This document shows, in pieces, positions 1 through 8,915 of a stretch of DNA of 64,000 nt (positions are counted from its first letter, which is position 1; each line of letters opens with the position of its first letter). The notes below the pieces were generated by a model. The model searched no databases. It was not told the origin of the DNA and saw nothing but the letters and a program-made list of their open reading frames with translations. A program made the translations under genes and the position numbers. The stretch comes from Rothia mucilaginosa (GTDB taxonomy: Bacteria; Actinomycetota; Actinomycetes; Actinomycetales; Micrococcaceae): contig NZ_JVSP01000006.1 in assembly GCF_001061665.1 (NCBI RefSeq), positions 106,039-170,038 on the forward strand, written 5' to 3'.

Positions 1-104
1 GGGGCTTACGCTCCTCGCCGCCCGCCGCATCCGTGCCGGCGCCCGCGCCTCACTGCTATAGCACTGCTATAGGGTATGAAACCCAAAAAGAACGAACCTT
101 TTAA

Positions 105-1385
105 GTGCCCGTGCCCGCTACCGGGCGCCGCAAACAACCGGGCGCCGCAACCAAGAAAGAAACTCCCGTGACTACTCCTCCCGCCGTGTACACGCTCGAG
201 GCCCTCGGCTTCGACCCCTCCTGGCAGGGCGCGGCAATTCGCGCCGCGTTCACCCTCGACGGCACCCTTGATGATTTCACCCTCGCCCGCGTCAGCGCCG
301 TGCACCGCACCCGCTGCGAGCTGCTGACCTGCGAGCGGGGCGAGCTCGTGAAGCTTTCCGCTCCCCTGCGTCCGGTTGAAAACGACTACGGCGAAGAAGA
401 GTACCCCGTCGTGGGCGACTGGGTGCTCGCCCAGCCCATCCCCGGAACCGGCGGTGAAACCCACCCCGCAGAGCATAAGCCCCTCGCGATTCTGCCCCGG
501 CGAAGCTACCTCACCCGCCCCAGCGCCACCCGAGAATCCGCGGATCAGCCCGTCGCCGCCAACGTGGATATGCTCTGCATCGTTGAGCCGTGCTTCCCCG
601 AGCCGTCCATCGGGCGCGTTGAACGCTACACCGCCCTGGCGCACGCTTCCGGGGTGCAGGTCGCGCTGATTCTCACCAAGGGTGACCTAGTGACGGCTGA
701 ACAGCTCGCCGGCTACGAGGAATCCCTCGCGGGCGGCGTGGATGCGGTACTCACCGTCTGCACGGATAACGGCTACGACCCCGCACCGGTTGCGGAGCTC
801 GTCGCCGGGCGTACCGCCGCGTTCCTGGGCCGCAGCGGCGCCGGAAAATCCACCCTCGTCAACGCCCTGCTCAACCCCGGAGCCGACCCCCGCGAAGACG
901 CCGCAGAAAACCGGGTGCAGGCGACCTCCGCGGTTCGCGATGCCGACGGCAAGGGGCGCCACACCACCACCAGCCGCCAAATGATTGTTCTGCCCGGTGC
1001 TGGAGAATCCGGCGCAGAAGGCTCCGGCGCAGAGCCCTCACTCGGCACGGTGCTCATTGACACCCCGGGCGTGCGAGCGCTCGCCGCCACGAGCGATAGC
1101 GCCGCGATTGACGAAACCTTCGAGGACGTCTCCAGCTACGCTTCCGCCTGCCGGTACAGGGACTGTTCCCACGGCTCCGAACCCGGATGCGCGGTGCAGC
1201 AGGCCCTCGCCGACGGCACCCTCGACCCCGAACGCTTCGAACGCTACCGCAGGATGATGGCCGAATCCGCGCGCCTGCGCCTGCGCTCCCAGGAACGCGA
1301 ATACCGGCAGAGCAACCGCGCCTTCACGAAGGCGAACAAGGCGGGCCGCCGCACCCTCATGTCCATTAAGGGGCGCGCCAACTAG
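105..1385 (+). CDS. rsgA: Ribosome small-subunit-dependent GTPase A (RsgA)
   Basis: Circularly permuted GTPase that assists late maturation of the 30S ribosomal subunit in the cytoplasm. The permuted motif order is visible: G4 TKGD at residues 191-194, then the P-loop GRSGAGKS (242-249), then G3 DTPG (319-322). A C-terminal zinc knuckle follows, with C349, C354, H356 and C362 (CRYRDCSHGSEPGC). At 426 aa it is slightly long because the N-terminus starts with a basic, low-complexity stretch. The start is uncertain. GTG at 105 directly follows a stop codon in another frame, while an in-frame GTG at 168 (VTTPPAVYT) sits behind AAGAAAG and would give a more typical N-terminus. Family assignment is very secure. 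Confidence 0.95.
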   Translation: MPVPATGRRKQPGAATKKETPVTTPPAVYTLEALGFDPSWQGAAIRAAFTLDGTLDDFTLARVSAVHRTRCELLTCERGELVKLSAPLRPVENDYGEEEYPVVGDWVLAQPIPGTGGETHPAEHKPLAILPRRSYLTRPSATRESADQPVAANVDMLCIVEPCFPEPSIGRVERYTALAHASGVQVALILTKGDLVTAEQLAGYEESLAGGVDAVLTVCTDNGYDPAPVAELVAGRTAAFLGRSGAGKSTLVNALLNPGADPREDAAENRVQATSAVRDADGKGRHTTTSRQMIVLPGAGESGAEGSGAEPSLGTVLIDTPGVRALAATSDSAAIDETFEDVSSYASACRYRDCSHGSEPGCAVQQALADGTLDPERFERYRRMMAESARLRLRSQEREYRQSNRAFTKANKAGRRTLMSIKGRAN

Positions 1386-1410
1386 CCGCCGGACGCACCC
1401 GTTCCGGCGG
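1386..1410 (+). terminator. Possible rsgA terminator hairpin
   Basis: Perfect 8-bp stem CCGCCGGA / TCCGGCGG with a 9-nt loop, immediately after the rsgA stop codon. There is no T-tract, so it may be only a weak terminator. Confidence 0.35.
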
Positions 1411-1603
1411 GGCTTCCACTAGCTGAGCCGGGCGGCTCCGCGCGGACCGCAATACAGTAGCCTCCCTCACTCTTCGATACACTAGAACTAGGCGTGCCCA
1501 CAGTCCCCCCGCGCACCCTCACCGCCGCCCGGCGGCACAGGAACGCGGGCGCAGACGGCACACACCATTCACAAACCCATAACTCAATGAAAGAGGTGGC
1601 AGC

Positions 1604-3781
1604 ATGGCTGAACAGAACCTCACCCCGCCCGTACCGAAGAAGGTCGAGCACCGCCGCGAACACCACGGCGACGTCTTCATCGACCCGTACGAATGGCTCC
1701 GCGACAAGGAAAGCGAAGAGGTCCTCGACTACCTCAAGGCAGAAGCCGAGTACACCGAAGCTGTCACCGCAGACCAGCAGCCCCTCCGCGAGTCCATCTT
1801 CAACGAGATTAAGGACCGCACCCTCCTCGCCGATTTGACCGTTCCGAACCGCATCGGCGACTGGTGGTACTACAGCCGTATGGTGCCCGGCGGCCAGTAC
1901 CCCGTCTTCTACCGCTACCCCGCCCTCAACGAGGGCGACGAGGTTGTGCGCTACACCCCGCCGACCGTCAAGCCCGGCGAGCCGCTCGAGGGCGAAATCG
2001 TCATCCTGGACTGCAACGAGTACGCCAAGGATATGGAGTTCTTCTCCCTCGGCAGCTTCCAGCCCTCCCGCAGCGGCAAGTTGCTGAGCATCTCCGTGGA
2101 CGAGAAGGGCGACGAACGCTACGAGCAGCGCTTCCTCAACATGGAAACCGGCTCCTTCCTCGAGGACACCATCCCCAACATCACGGCCGGTTCCTTCTTC
2201 ATCAACCACGCAGAGCAGCTCGTCTACATGGTCCCCGACGACTCCTGGCGCCCCTGGCGCGTGTACGTGCACGACGTCGGCCAGGGCACCGAAGACCACC
2301 TCATCTACGAAGAGCCCGATAACACCATGTGGCTCGGCGCCGCCATGAGCTCCGACCGTTCCTCCGTGGTGCTCACCAGCTCGAACTCCGAGTACACTGA
2401 GGTGCGCATCGTACCGACCCGCGACCCGAAGGGCGAGCCGACCCTGCTCATCCCCAAGAGCGCAGGCATCGAATACTACGCCGAGCCGCTCAACATTGCC
2501 GGCGAGCAGCACCTGCTGATTCAGCACGACTACAATGCGTTGAACTCCGAGCTGGTCCTCGCAGACATGCCGCGCGAAGGTGAAAGCCTCGAAGAGTACG
2601 CGCAGCGTTGGGTACCCGTCATCCGCCACAGCGAACACGTGCGTCTGGAAGGCTTCACCTTCACCGCAACACACCTGGTCGTCACCGCCCGCGCGGACAC
2701 CACCACCCGCATCTTCCTCGCACCGCGTGAGCAGCTGCCCATCCAGTGGCGCCGCCGCCGCCCCGCCGGCGTGACCTTCATGGAACCGGCCGGCTTCGAC
2801 GAGGAACTGTACACCGCCTCCGTGCTGCGTGCGGAGAACTACTCCCCCGTGCTGCGCATCGCCTACACCTCGTACCTGACGCCGCGCCGCGTCTACGACT
2901 ACTTCCCCATGTCGCAGACCCTGTTGCTGCGCCGCGAAACCCCTGTGCTCGGCGGCTACAACCGCGAGGACTACCGCGCTTACCGCGACTGGGCACCGGC
3001 GGCGGACGGCACGCTCATCCCGATCTCGGTGATTCACCGCGCCGACCTGGACATGAGCAAGCCGCACCCGGTCATCCAGTACGGTTACGGCTCGTACGAG
3101 TCGTCCATGGACCCGATGTTCTCCATCCCGATGCTGTCAATCCTGGACCGCGGCGTCATCTACGTCATCGCGCACATTCGCGGCGGCGGCGAGATGGGAC
3201 GCTCCTGGTACCAGAACGGCAAGAAGCTCGCGAAGAAGAACACCTTCACCGACTTCGTGGACGTCACCAGCTACATTGCGGCTAAACCCTGGGCGGATGA
3301 GGCGCATATCGGCTGCTACGGCGGTAGCGCCGGCGGCCTGCTCATGGGCGCCGTCGTGAACCTCGCCCCCGAAAAGTACGCCGCCTGCCTGGCCGCCGTG
3401 CCGTTCGTGGATGCGCTGACCACCATCCTCGACCCTGAGCTGCCGCTCTCTGCCCTCGAGTGGGAAGAGTGGGGCAACCCGATTGAGGACCCGGAAGTGT
3501 ACGCCTACATGAAGTCCTACACCCCGTACGAGAACATCCGCCCGGTCCGTTACCCGGCCATTGCTGCGGTGACGAGCCTGCACGACACCCGCGTGCTCTA
3601 CGTGGAACCCGCCAAGTGGATTGCGGCGCTGCGCGAGCAGATTGACCCGTCCTCGCCGGTACCGCTGCTGAAGATTGATATGTCGGGCGGTCACGGTGGT
3701 GGTTCCGGCAGGTATACACGTTGGCGTGAGATTGCGTGGGATTACGCGTTCCTGCTGACTCACCTCGGCGTCACTGAGTAG
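1604..3781 (+). CDS. ptrB: S9A prolyl oligopeptidase, oligopeptidase B-like (protease II)
   Basis: Serine peptidase of the prolyl oligopeptidase family that cleaves short peptides, probably after basic residues. There is no signal peptide, so it should be cytoplasmic. The N-terminal half is the beta-propeller lid. The C-terminal alpha/beta-hydrolase domain carries the block HIRGGGEMGRSWY, the nucleophile elbow GGSAGG, the Asp of LHDTRV and the His of GGHGGGSGRY, giving a complete Ser-Asp-His triad. The length of 725 aa is normal. ATG at 1604 is supported by GAAAGAGG about 6-9 nt upstream. Gene order with rsgA does not suggest an operon. Downstream lies a duplicated, diverged copy of its last codons. 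Confidence 0.92.
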   Translation: MAEQNLTPPVPKKVEHRREHHGDVFIDPYEWLRDKESEEVLDYLKAEAEYTEAVTADQQPLRESIFNEIKDRTLLADLTVPNRIGDWWYYSRMVPGGQYPVFYRYPALNEGDEVVRYTPPTVKPGEPLEGEIVILDCNEYAKDMEFFSLGSFQPSRSGKLLSISVDEKGDERYEQRFLNMETGSFLEDTIPNITAGSFFINHAEQLVYMVPDDSWRPWRVYVHDVGQGTEDHLIYEEPDNTMWLGAAMSSDRSSVVLTSSNSEYTEVRIVPTRDPKGEPTLLIPKSAGIEYYAEPLNIAGEQHLLIQHDYNALNSELVLADMPREGESLEEYAQRWVPVIRHSEHVRLEGFTFTATHLVVTARADTTTRIFLAPREQLPIQWRRRRPAGVTFMEPAGFDEELYTASVLRAENYSPVLRIAYTSYLTPRRVYDYFPMSQTLLLRRETPVLGGYNREDYRAYRDWAPAADGTLIPISVIHRADLDMSKPHPVIQYGYGSYESSMDPMFSIPMLSILDRGVIYVIAHIRGGGEMGRSWYQNGKKLAKKNTFTDFVDVTSYIAAKPWADEAHIGCYGGSAGGLLMGAVVNLAPEKYAACLAAVPFVDALTTILDPELPLSALEWEEWGNPIEDPEVYAYMKSYTPYENIRPVRYPAIAAVTSLHDTRVLYVEPAKWIAALREQIDPSSPVPLLKIDMSGGHGGGSGRYTRWREIAWDYAFLLTHLGVTE

Positions 3782-3788
3782 GCTAAGG

Positions 3789-3870
3789 CACGCCAACCGC
3801 GTATACCCTTCCGCATGCAGATTTGGTGCCTCGCGCGCTCGGAATCTGCATGCTCCAGTGCGTTGGCGCG
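3789..3870. repeat. Nested inverted repeat downstream of ptrB
   Basis: The segment is bounded by CGCCAAC (3791-3797) and GTTGGCG (3862-3868). It contains a second, perfect 11-bp inverted pair, GCATGCAGATT (3813-3823) and AATCTGCATGC (3843-3853). The left arm (3789-3807), read in reverse complement, closely resembles the ptrB codons at 3711-3727. The structure therefore looks like an inverted scrap of a ptrB-like 3' end rather than a standard terminator. Confidence 0.6.
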
Positions 3871-3923
3871 AGATAGCGTGGGATTACGCGTTCCTGCTGA
3901 CCAACCTCGGCGTTACCAAGTAG
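3861..3923 (+). pseudogene. Remnant: duplicated 3' tail of a ptrB-like gene
   Basis: These bases translate to WREIAWDYAFLLTNLGVTK followed by TAG. They closely match, but are not identical to, the real C-terminus of the upstream peptidase (WREIAWDYAFLLTHLGVTE) at 3721-3781. Differences occur at several codons, so this is not a fresh tandem duplication. It looks like the leftover end of a diverged second copy, or the scar of recombination with a divergent allele. No start or upstream coding sequence accompanies it. Confidence 0.75.
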
Positions 3924-3937
3924 TTGCTCTCTTAAAT

Positions 3938-3980
3938 AGAACGCTCCGTCTGTATCTAAGTGATACGGACGGAGCGTTCT
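3938..3980 (+). terminator. Strong intrinsic terminator after ptrB remnant
   Basis: A 19-bp near-perfect stem (3938-3956 against 3962-3980, one G-T pair, 5-nt loop) followed by TCGTTT. It probably terminates ptrB transcription and is placed after the duplicated tail. Confidence 0.8.
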
Positions 3981-4001
3981 TCGTTTATCCCTGCTCCTGT
4001 G

Positions 4002-4191
4002 GCGGTTCGCTACACACTTCCTCCGCGCCTACGCAGGGGCACCCGTCACACGGGCGCTCCGCCCTTCCTCGCTTCGCTGCGGAGAGCACCCGTGTGACAC
4101 CCTGAGGGCGCTTCCGGAAGGTGTAGCCTCACCGCCTGGTCCGCATAGGCTACGGAGAACGCCCTGATGTCACTACGGACGACACCGCCCC
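4002..4191 (-). repeat. Structured intergenic repeat, copy A
   Basis: A roughly 190-nt element. Read on the minus strand it starts with GGGCGGTGTCGTCCGTAGTG and continues ACATCAGGG, then CACCTTCCGGAAGCG, CTCTCCGCAGCGAAGC and a closing arm complementary to the CACCTTCC arm. It aligns along nearly its whole length with copy B at 8637-8820, in the opposite orientation. Where the two differ inside the arms, the opposite arm tends to change as well, so the foldback is kept. It contains no plausible coding sequence. It lies between the ptrB terminator and the 3' end of the ABC transporter gene. Confidence 0.75.
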
Positions 4192-4210
4192 TCCGCGCCT
4201 TCCTCAACGA

Positions 4211-6259
4211 CTAGCCTGCCGCCAGGGTCTGTGCCGGATCAATACGAGAAGCCTTCGCCGCCGGGTACAGACCAGCCAACACACCAACCAGCGCACCAGC
4301 GCCCAGGCCCAGCAGAATAGTGTCGGCACTAATAATCGGCGTCCAACGGTTCAGCAAAGACACAATCGAAATGCCGTTAACCGCCAGCACAATACCAGCC
4401 ACAGCGCCCAAAATACCGGTCAGCAGCGCCTCCGCCGAGAACTGCAGCAGAATACCCGAAGGGCGCATACCAATAGCCAGACGCAAACCAACCTCACGGC
4501 GACGCTCCATCACCGCAACCAAGAACGTATTCATAATGCCCATCGCACCAATCACGAGGGTAATAACGCTCATGGCAAGAAGCATGGTGCGTTGCTGCTG
4601 GTCGACAGCCTCACGAAGAGTCTTCGGCTCCGGCGGAACACTCACGCTATACAGCGCGGGACGTTCCGGCGAGAGCGCGTACGGTGCTTCCTCCGCAATC
4701 TGGTTTGCGGCACCGGCAACAGTACTCACCACAATCTGAGTGGAACGCTTACCGGTCTGCGCCGCAACTGCACCACCACCGGCAGCGGGCTGCGCTTCTT
4801 CAACATCGGCACCAGGCTTCGCGCCCAGAGGCAGGTAGACCGAACCGTACGACAGAGTCAGCGAGGGATTCTCCCGCACCACACCGATGACGGTGTACGG
4901 CTCATCGTGAATATAAACCGTAACTCCGGGGCTATAGGGCAGCGCGAGCTGGCGCATCACACTTTCGCTGAGCACCACGACCTTATCGTTCCGCTCCATA
5001 TGCCCCTCGTCGAAGGTGCGGCCCCACACCAGTTCATGACCCTGCACGCTAAAGATACTGGGAGTTGCCGCAAGGACAGCAGCCGTCACGTTCGCGCCGC
5101 GCTCGCCAAAGTTGTCGGGACCGCGCTGAATATCGGTGGATTCATACAGCTGATCCACCAGCGCGGTACCGGTCACTCCGTTCAGCTGGCTAACGCGCCG
5201 GTAGTTCTCACTTGCCGCCAGGCTCAATAGTTCAGCCCGGCTCATGGATTCGGTTCGGGTCGAGCTTATCGTCAGGTGCTTAGCCCTAAAAATGTCGAAG
5301 CTGTCAGCCAGCTGCCCAGAAATGGTGGCGGTCAGACCAACGGTCAGCACGAGCGAAGCGATACCCAGAACCACACCAAGCATGGTGAAGATATTGCGCC
5401 TCACCCGGTGCACGGTAGCGTCCCAGGCTTCTTTGAGGGAGGCGAGTGCCCAAGGTGCACGACCGCTCCCCTGCGGCTTAGAGGCTTGTTCCTCAGTAAA
5501 GCTAGGCTGGTTCAGAAGCTCACGGGCGGTCGTTTCTTCCTGCCGCGGTGCATCCTGCTCGATGAGTTGCCCCTCGTGCATACGTAGCACCCGGTCGCAG
5601 TGCTCCGCCACGAGCGGGTCGTGAGTAATCACAATCGTGCTTTGCTGATCGCCCGTACATTCGCGGAGCAGGTCAATGACTTCACGGGTGAGCTCTTCAT
5701 CCAGCGAGCCGGTCGGCTCATCACAAAGCAGCAACGCTGGTTCCCCAATGAGCGCACGAGCAATAGCCACACGCTGCTTTTCACCGCCTGAGAGAGTGGT
5801 GATGGGTGCATCCGTTCGGTGGCTCAACCCCAGCAGGGCGAGAGTATCCGCAACACGTTGCGTTCGTTCCGCTTTGGGCACGCCACGGTAGATGAGCGGT
5901 AGCTCAACGTTGCGGTACACGTTCTTATGCTCGATGAGGTGGAACGCCTGGAAGACGAAACCGATGCTGTCTAGGCGCGCTTCAGCTCGCTGTGCCGCGT
6001 TGAAGGTTGCGGTGTCTGTACCGTCCAGCAGGTAGCTGCCGGAGGCGGGCGTGCTGAGCAGACCGAGGATGTTCAGCAGGGTTGATTTGCCGCTGCCGGA
6101 CGGTCCCAGGATTGCGACGACTTCTCCGTAGCGGACTTTCAGGTCAATATTTTTGAGCACGTCAATTCGAGTGTCACCCTGCATAAAGTGCTGGGACACT
6201 CCCTGAATATCGACGCTATAGGCTGGTGGGTGCGCGTGAGCGGCGCGGGAGTCAGTCAT
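4211..6259 (-). CDS. MacB-like ABC transporter, fused ATPase and permease
   Basis: Single polypeptide of 682 aa. The N-terminal LolD/MacB-type ATPase has Walker A GPSGSGKS (52-59), signature LSGGEKQR, and Walker B LLLCDEPTG. A linker leads to a MacB/FtsX-type permease with one transmembrane segment near residue 290, a large extracytoplasmic domain and three C-terminal transmembrane segments. This topology fits mechanotransmission ABC pumps that move substrates from the outer membrane face rather than importers. It is the last gene of a lipoprotein / adaptor / ABC operon, 9 nt after the adaptor stop, with GGGAG before the ATG. The substrate is unknown. Drug, peptide or lipoprotein handling are all possible. 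Confidence 0.9.
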   Translation of the reverse strand: MTDSRAAHAHPPAYSVDIQGVSQHFMQGDTRIDVLKNIDLKVRYGEVVAILGPSGSGKSTLLNILGLLSTPASGSYLLDGTDTATFNAAQRAEARLDSIGFVFQAFHLIEHKNVYRNVELPLIYRGVPKAERTQRVADTLALLGLSHRTDAPITTLSGGEKQRVAIARALIGEPALLLCDEPTGSLDEELTREVIDLLRECTGDQQSTIVITHDPLVAEHCDRVLRMHEGQLIEQDAPRQEETTARELLNQPSFTEEQASKPQGSGRAPWALASLKEAWDATVHRVRRNIFTMLGVVLGIASLVLTVGLTATISGQLADSFDIFRAKHLTISSTRTESMSRAELLSLAASENYRRVSQLNGVTGTALVDQLYESTDIQRGPDNFGERGANVTAAVLAATPSIFSVQGHELVWGRTFDEGHMERNDKVVVLSESVMRQLALPYSPGVTVYIHDEPYTVIGVVRENPSLTLSYGSVYLPLGAKPGADVEEAQPAAGGGAVAAQTGKRSTQIVVSTVAGAANQIAEEAPYALSPERPALYSVSVPPEPKTLREAVDQQQRTMLLAMSVITLVIGAMGIMNTFLVAVMERRREVGLRLAIGMRPSGILLQFSAEALLTGILGAVAGIVLAVNGISIVSLLNRWTPIISADTILLGLGAGALVGVLAGLYPAAKASRIDPAQTLAAG

Positions 6260-6268
6260 GGCTACTCC

Positions 6269-7459
6269 CTACTTTTTCTCACGCATGATCTTGACGCTGT
6301 CGCCTTCGTGCAGGTCACCGGTGACGGCGTTCTTGCCGTTGGCGTTGCTGATGACGGTAACGGTTACCTCGCGTTCTTCGCGGGTCTTCGATCCGTTGGA
6401 GCTTTCGGGGCCGAGCACGATGACTCGGGTCTGTCCGTCACGGGTGTAGAGCGCCGATGAGGGTACAACCAGGTGCGCTTCGGGGGTTTCTTCGAGGGTG
6501 AGTTCCGCGTTGACGGCGCCTCGGAGGCTGTCCGCCTTATCCCCTACGTCGAGGGTGAGGATGCGTTCCCCTTCGGTGCTTCCTGCCGCACCGGCTGCAC
6601 CGTTGAGGTTGGAGCCAGCCGCACCTTCTGCACCATTGGCCTGGCGACCGGCCTGGCTGTTGCCTGCGGCACCTACGGCTTCGGTGGTGTTCTTGTATCC
6701 GAGGGTTGCGACGTACTCAGTATCACCGAGGGAGGGCACGGTTACCTTCTGGCCGCTACGGGCTTCGGGGGTGAGCCTGCCGGTGGTTCCGGTGCAGCTG
6801 AGGGTCTTGCTACCTTCTGCGATGGTGGCTACGGGACCGTCTGCGATAGCGCCGGTTGCGCGGGGGTTGCCGGTGACGAGTCCGGCACGGTTGATGATGA
6901 GGAAGTAGCGGGCGGGAATAGGCTGGTCAGTCTTGACGTGCGCGTAGCCGAGGCTGTCGAGGAGGTTGTTGAGAGCCTCGTAGGTGTCTTCGGTGATTCG
7001 TGCGGGCTGCGGGCCCTGACGTCCCATGGCGGTCAGTGCCTCGTTGAGGAGTGCGGCGTCGGGGCCGCTATCGTCGAGTTTGAGGTCGCGGTAGAGCGCG
7101 AAGCCGCCGGTGAGGGTGATGAGAGGTTCACCGTTGACTTCTGCGATGAGGGTTCCGTTGCCGACGGTGTCACCGTGTTTGATGGTGATTGCGGTGTATT
7201 GTCCTTCGCCGCTGTAGCGTAGCGGGGTTGAGGTGGCGTAGTTCGCGGTGCAGGTCAGGGGTACGGTGGTGCGCAGTTTTTCGCGGGCGACCGTGGCGGT
7301 GATGGTGGAGGGGTCCGGGGGTGCCGCTTCCGCGTCTTTTTGGGCGGTGGTTTTGATGTTTTGGGCGCTGATGAGCGTACCGACGGTGATGATGAGGAGC
7401 AGGGCGATAATGCCGTAAAGCCAGAGGGTTTTCTTCTGGCGGGTGGGGGTGGCGCTCAT
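6269..7459 (-). CDS. Membrane-fusion (HlyD/MacA-like) adaptor with peptidoglycan-binding-like domain
   Basis: A 396-aa protein anchored by one N-terminal transmembrane helix (about residues 13-30). The exported part includes a short helical module near residues 125-165 (DAALLNEALTAMGRQG...) that resembles the PG_binding_1 fold, followed by beta-rich lipoyl/barrel-like regions and a Gly/Ala/Asn-rich linker around residues 265-290. This architecture is typical of Gram-positive adaptors encoded beside MacB-type ABC proteins. It presumably works with the next gene, with which it is tightly spaced. ATG at 7459 follows AAGAAGGGA. The exact domain limits are inferred by eye. Confidence 0.8.
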   Translation of the reverse strand: MSATPTRQKKTLWLYGIIALLLIITVGTLISAQNIKTTAQKDAEAAPPDPSTITATVAREKLRTTVPLTCTANYATSTPLRYSGEGQYTAITIKHGDTVGNGTLIAEVNGEPLITLTGGFALYRDLKLDDSGPDAALLNEALTAMGRQGPQPARITEDTYEALNNLLDSLGYAHVKTDQPIPARYFLIINRAGLVTGNPRATGAIADGPVATIAEGSKTLSCTGTTGRLTPEARSGQKVTVPSLGDTEYVATLGYKNTTEAVGAAGNSQAGRQANGAEGAAGSNLNGAAGAAGSTEGERILTLDVGDKADSLRGAVNAELTLEETPEAHLVVPSSALYTRDGQTRVIVLGPESSNGSKTREEREVTVTVISNANGKNAVTGDLHEGDSVKIMREKK

Positions 7460-7542
7460 GGGGTCCCTTCTTTGGGTGCGCGTACGGGAACGCTATTGTC
7501 TGTGCCGTTTGGGCTTAGGCGGCGGTGCCGTGTGGGGTTAGT

Positions 7543-7576
7543 TTGTGCCCGGCACGGGGATACGTGCCGGGCACAA
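7543..7576 (-). terminator. Hairpin between the lipoprotein and adaptor genes
   Basis: Perfect 14-bp stem TTGTGCCCGGCACG / CGTGCCGGGCACAA with a 6-nt loop. It lies in the 195-nt gap between the lipoprotein stop and the adaptor start. Within an apparent operon it could act as a partial terminator or RNA processing site, lowering expression of the transporter relative to the lipoprotein. Confidence 0.6.
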
Positions 7577-7654
7577 TACGCTGTGACGAGGTGCAGCCTC
7601 CGTGGCTACTCTGTATGCCTGTTCTGGATAGTCCGGTCTGATTAGCCCGGAGAG

Positions 7655-8509
7655 TTAGCTCAGAATCTTTCGGGCGTTCTCTTCAGCAGTTTTCTTGGCG
7701 GTGGTCACCTGCTCGATGAGACCCTGCTCCTTTTCGAGGAAGGAACTCAGGTAAGCGATAGCCATCTTTCGCTGTTCTGCATCTAGCCCGGTTGCTTCGC
7801 GGCAGGTCGCATCGTTGATTGCCAGTTCGTGGGTGTCTTGGTTGTTCTGGCGGTACTGTTCGCGAGCCATAACCGGCGTGGTGTAGTCTCCCCCGAAGCG
7901 TTCCTTCATACACTGTGCCCACTTCTCGGTGGCGGGCCCAAGGTCTTTGAAGATTGCGTCGTTGTTGAGGTAGTGAACCGCAGTGACGTAGACCTTTTTT
8001 ATGGTCGCACGGGATTCTTCTGAACCGAAGACTGCGCGGGTGGCTTCTTGTTGGCAACCACCCTTTCCTTCGGTGCCGTTTAGAGCCTGCATTTCGGCTT
8101 CGCTCATAGTACGGCTCTGCTCTTCCAGTGCTGTAGTAGCCAAAGAGTAGCGCTCTTCGTATCCGCGAGCGCGGGCGTCCGCAACGGTGAGAGGTTCAAG
8201 ATCAGCCTGCAGAAGCAGCGGGATTTCAGTTTCTCCGGCAGGAACCTTGTAGTTCGGGAAACCTCGTTCAGTCATGCACTGGCTCAGGGAACGCTGGTAG
8301 GCACGAACAACGTTGTCAGAAAGTGAGGCGAGGTTCTCTACTTTTTCGATAGCTTGACTATCGGGGCTCTTGGAGGCGCTATACGCCTTCTCAGCGTTAG
8401 CGGACGCCGAGGAGTCGGCACTGGGCTGCCCGGATGCGCAGGAGCTAAGCAGCAGGGTTAGCGGGAGTAGAGCCCCGGCTAGGGTTCGTAGGGTGTTCTG
8501 TCGACGCAT
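7655..8509 (-). CDS. Putative lipoprotein, first gene of transporter operon
   Basis: A 284-aa exported protein of unrecognised family. The N-terminus MRRQNTLRTLAGALLPLTLL leads into the lipobox LLSSC, so it should be lipidated and held at the outer face of the membrane. A Ser/Ala/Asp-rich linker follows. The mature part is mostly helical and has several cysteines (CMTERGF, GGCQQE, WAQCMKERF, ATCREA), which could pair. I chose ATG at 8509 rather than 8542 because GAGGAAG precedes it and because it gives a standard signal peptide. Context suggests a substrate-binding or accessory role for the MacAB-like pair downstream, which is inference. Confidence 0.75.
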   Translation of the reverse strand: MRRQNTLRTLAGALLPLTLLLSSCASGQPSADSSASANAEKAYSASKSPDSQAIEKVENLASLSDNVVRAYQRSLSQCMTERGFPNYKVPAGETEIPLLLQADLEPLTVADARARGYEERYSLATTALEEQSRTMSEAEMQALNGTEGKGGCQQEATRAVFGSEESRATIKKVYVTAVHYLNNDAIFKDLGPATEKWAQCMKERFGGDYTTPVMAREQYRQNNQDTHELAINDATCREATGLDAEQRKMAIAYLSSFLEKEQGLIEQVTTAKKTAEENARKILS

Positions 8510-8636
8510 AGGTGGGCACTTCCTCGTGAAATATAGCTGCATCTTTGTCCGCTCGTTCTGGGGCTCTTCGTTGTTTGCCCTTGAGAGAAGATGATTTGAA
8601 CACTAGCCTACTATGCGCCGGGGGGGGAGGCAAGGG

Positions 8637-8820
8637 GGGCGGTGTCGTCTGTAGTGACATCAGGGTGCCCGAACTTAACGCCCCAGCCAGGGCGAGCCGG
8701 TGCACCTTCCGGAAGCGACATCAGGGTACCCTCTCGGGTGCTCTCCGCAGCGAAGCAAAGAGAAGCGGAGTACCCGAGAGGGTGGGTTCCCCTGCAGGAG
8801 CGCAGGAAGGTGTGCACCGG
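8637..8820 (+). repeat. Structured intergenic repeat, copy B
   Basis: A roughly 184-nt homologue of the element at 4002-4191, in the opposite orientation. It starts with the core GGGCGGTGTCGTCTGTAGTG then ACATCAGGG. It is followed by an almost self-contained foldback from CCGGTGCACCTTCC (8698-8711) to GGAAGGTGTGCACCGG (8805-8820). Inside is a second stem around ACCCTCTCGGGT / ACCCGAGAGGGT. The core half-motif GACATCAGGGT occurs twice in this copy. Confidence 0.8.
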
Positions 8821-8915
8821 CACGCTCCAGTAGCGAGGCTGAGAGAGTCTCCGCGCGGTTATCCGAAGCACATGTTCGGAAAACGCGGCCGCACCCGCAC
8901 AGTACCCCAGCGAGG

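Noticed and set aside
1-104. 3' end of an upstream gene before rsgA
   Set aside because: One frame ends in TAA just before the GTG at 105, but the roughly 33 codons show no recognisable family, so no partial gene is claimed.
3815-4105. 96-codon open frame after ptrB
   Set aside because: It runs through the duplicated ptrB tail in the wrong frame, the terminator and the structured repeat, so it is not a gene.
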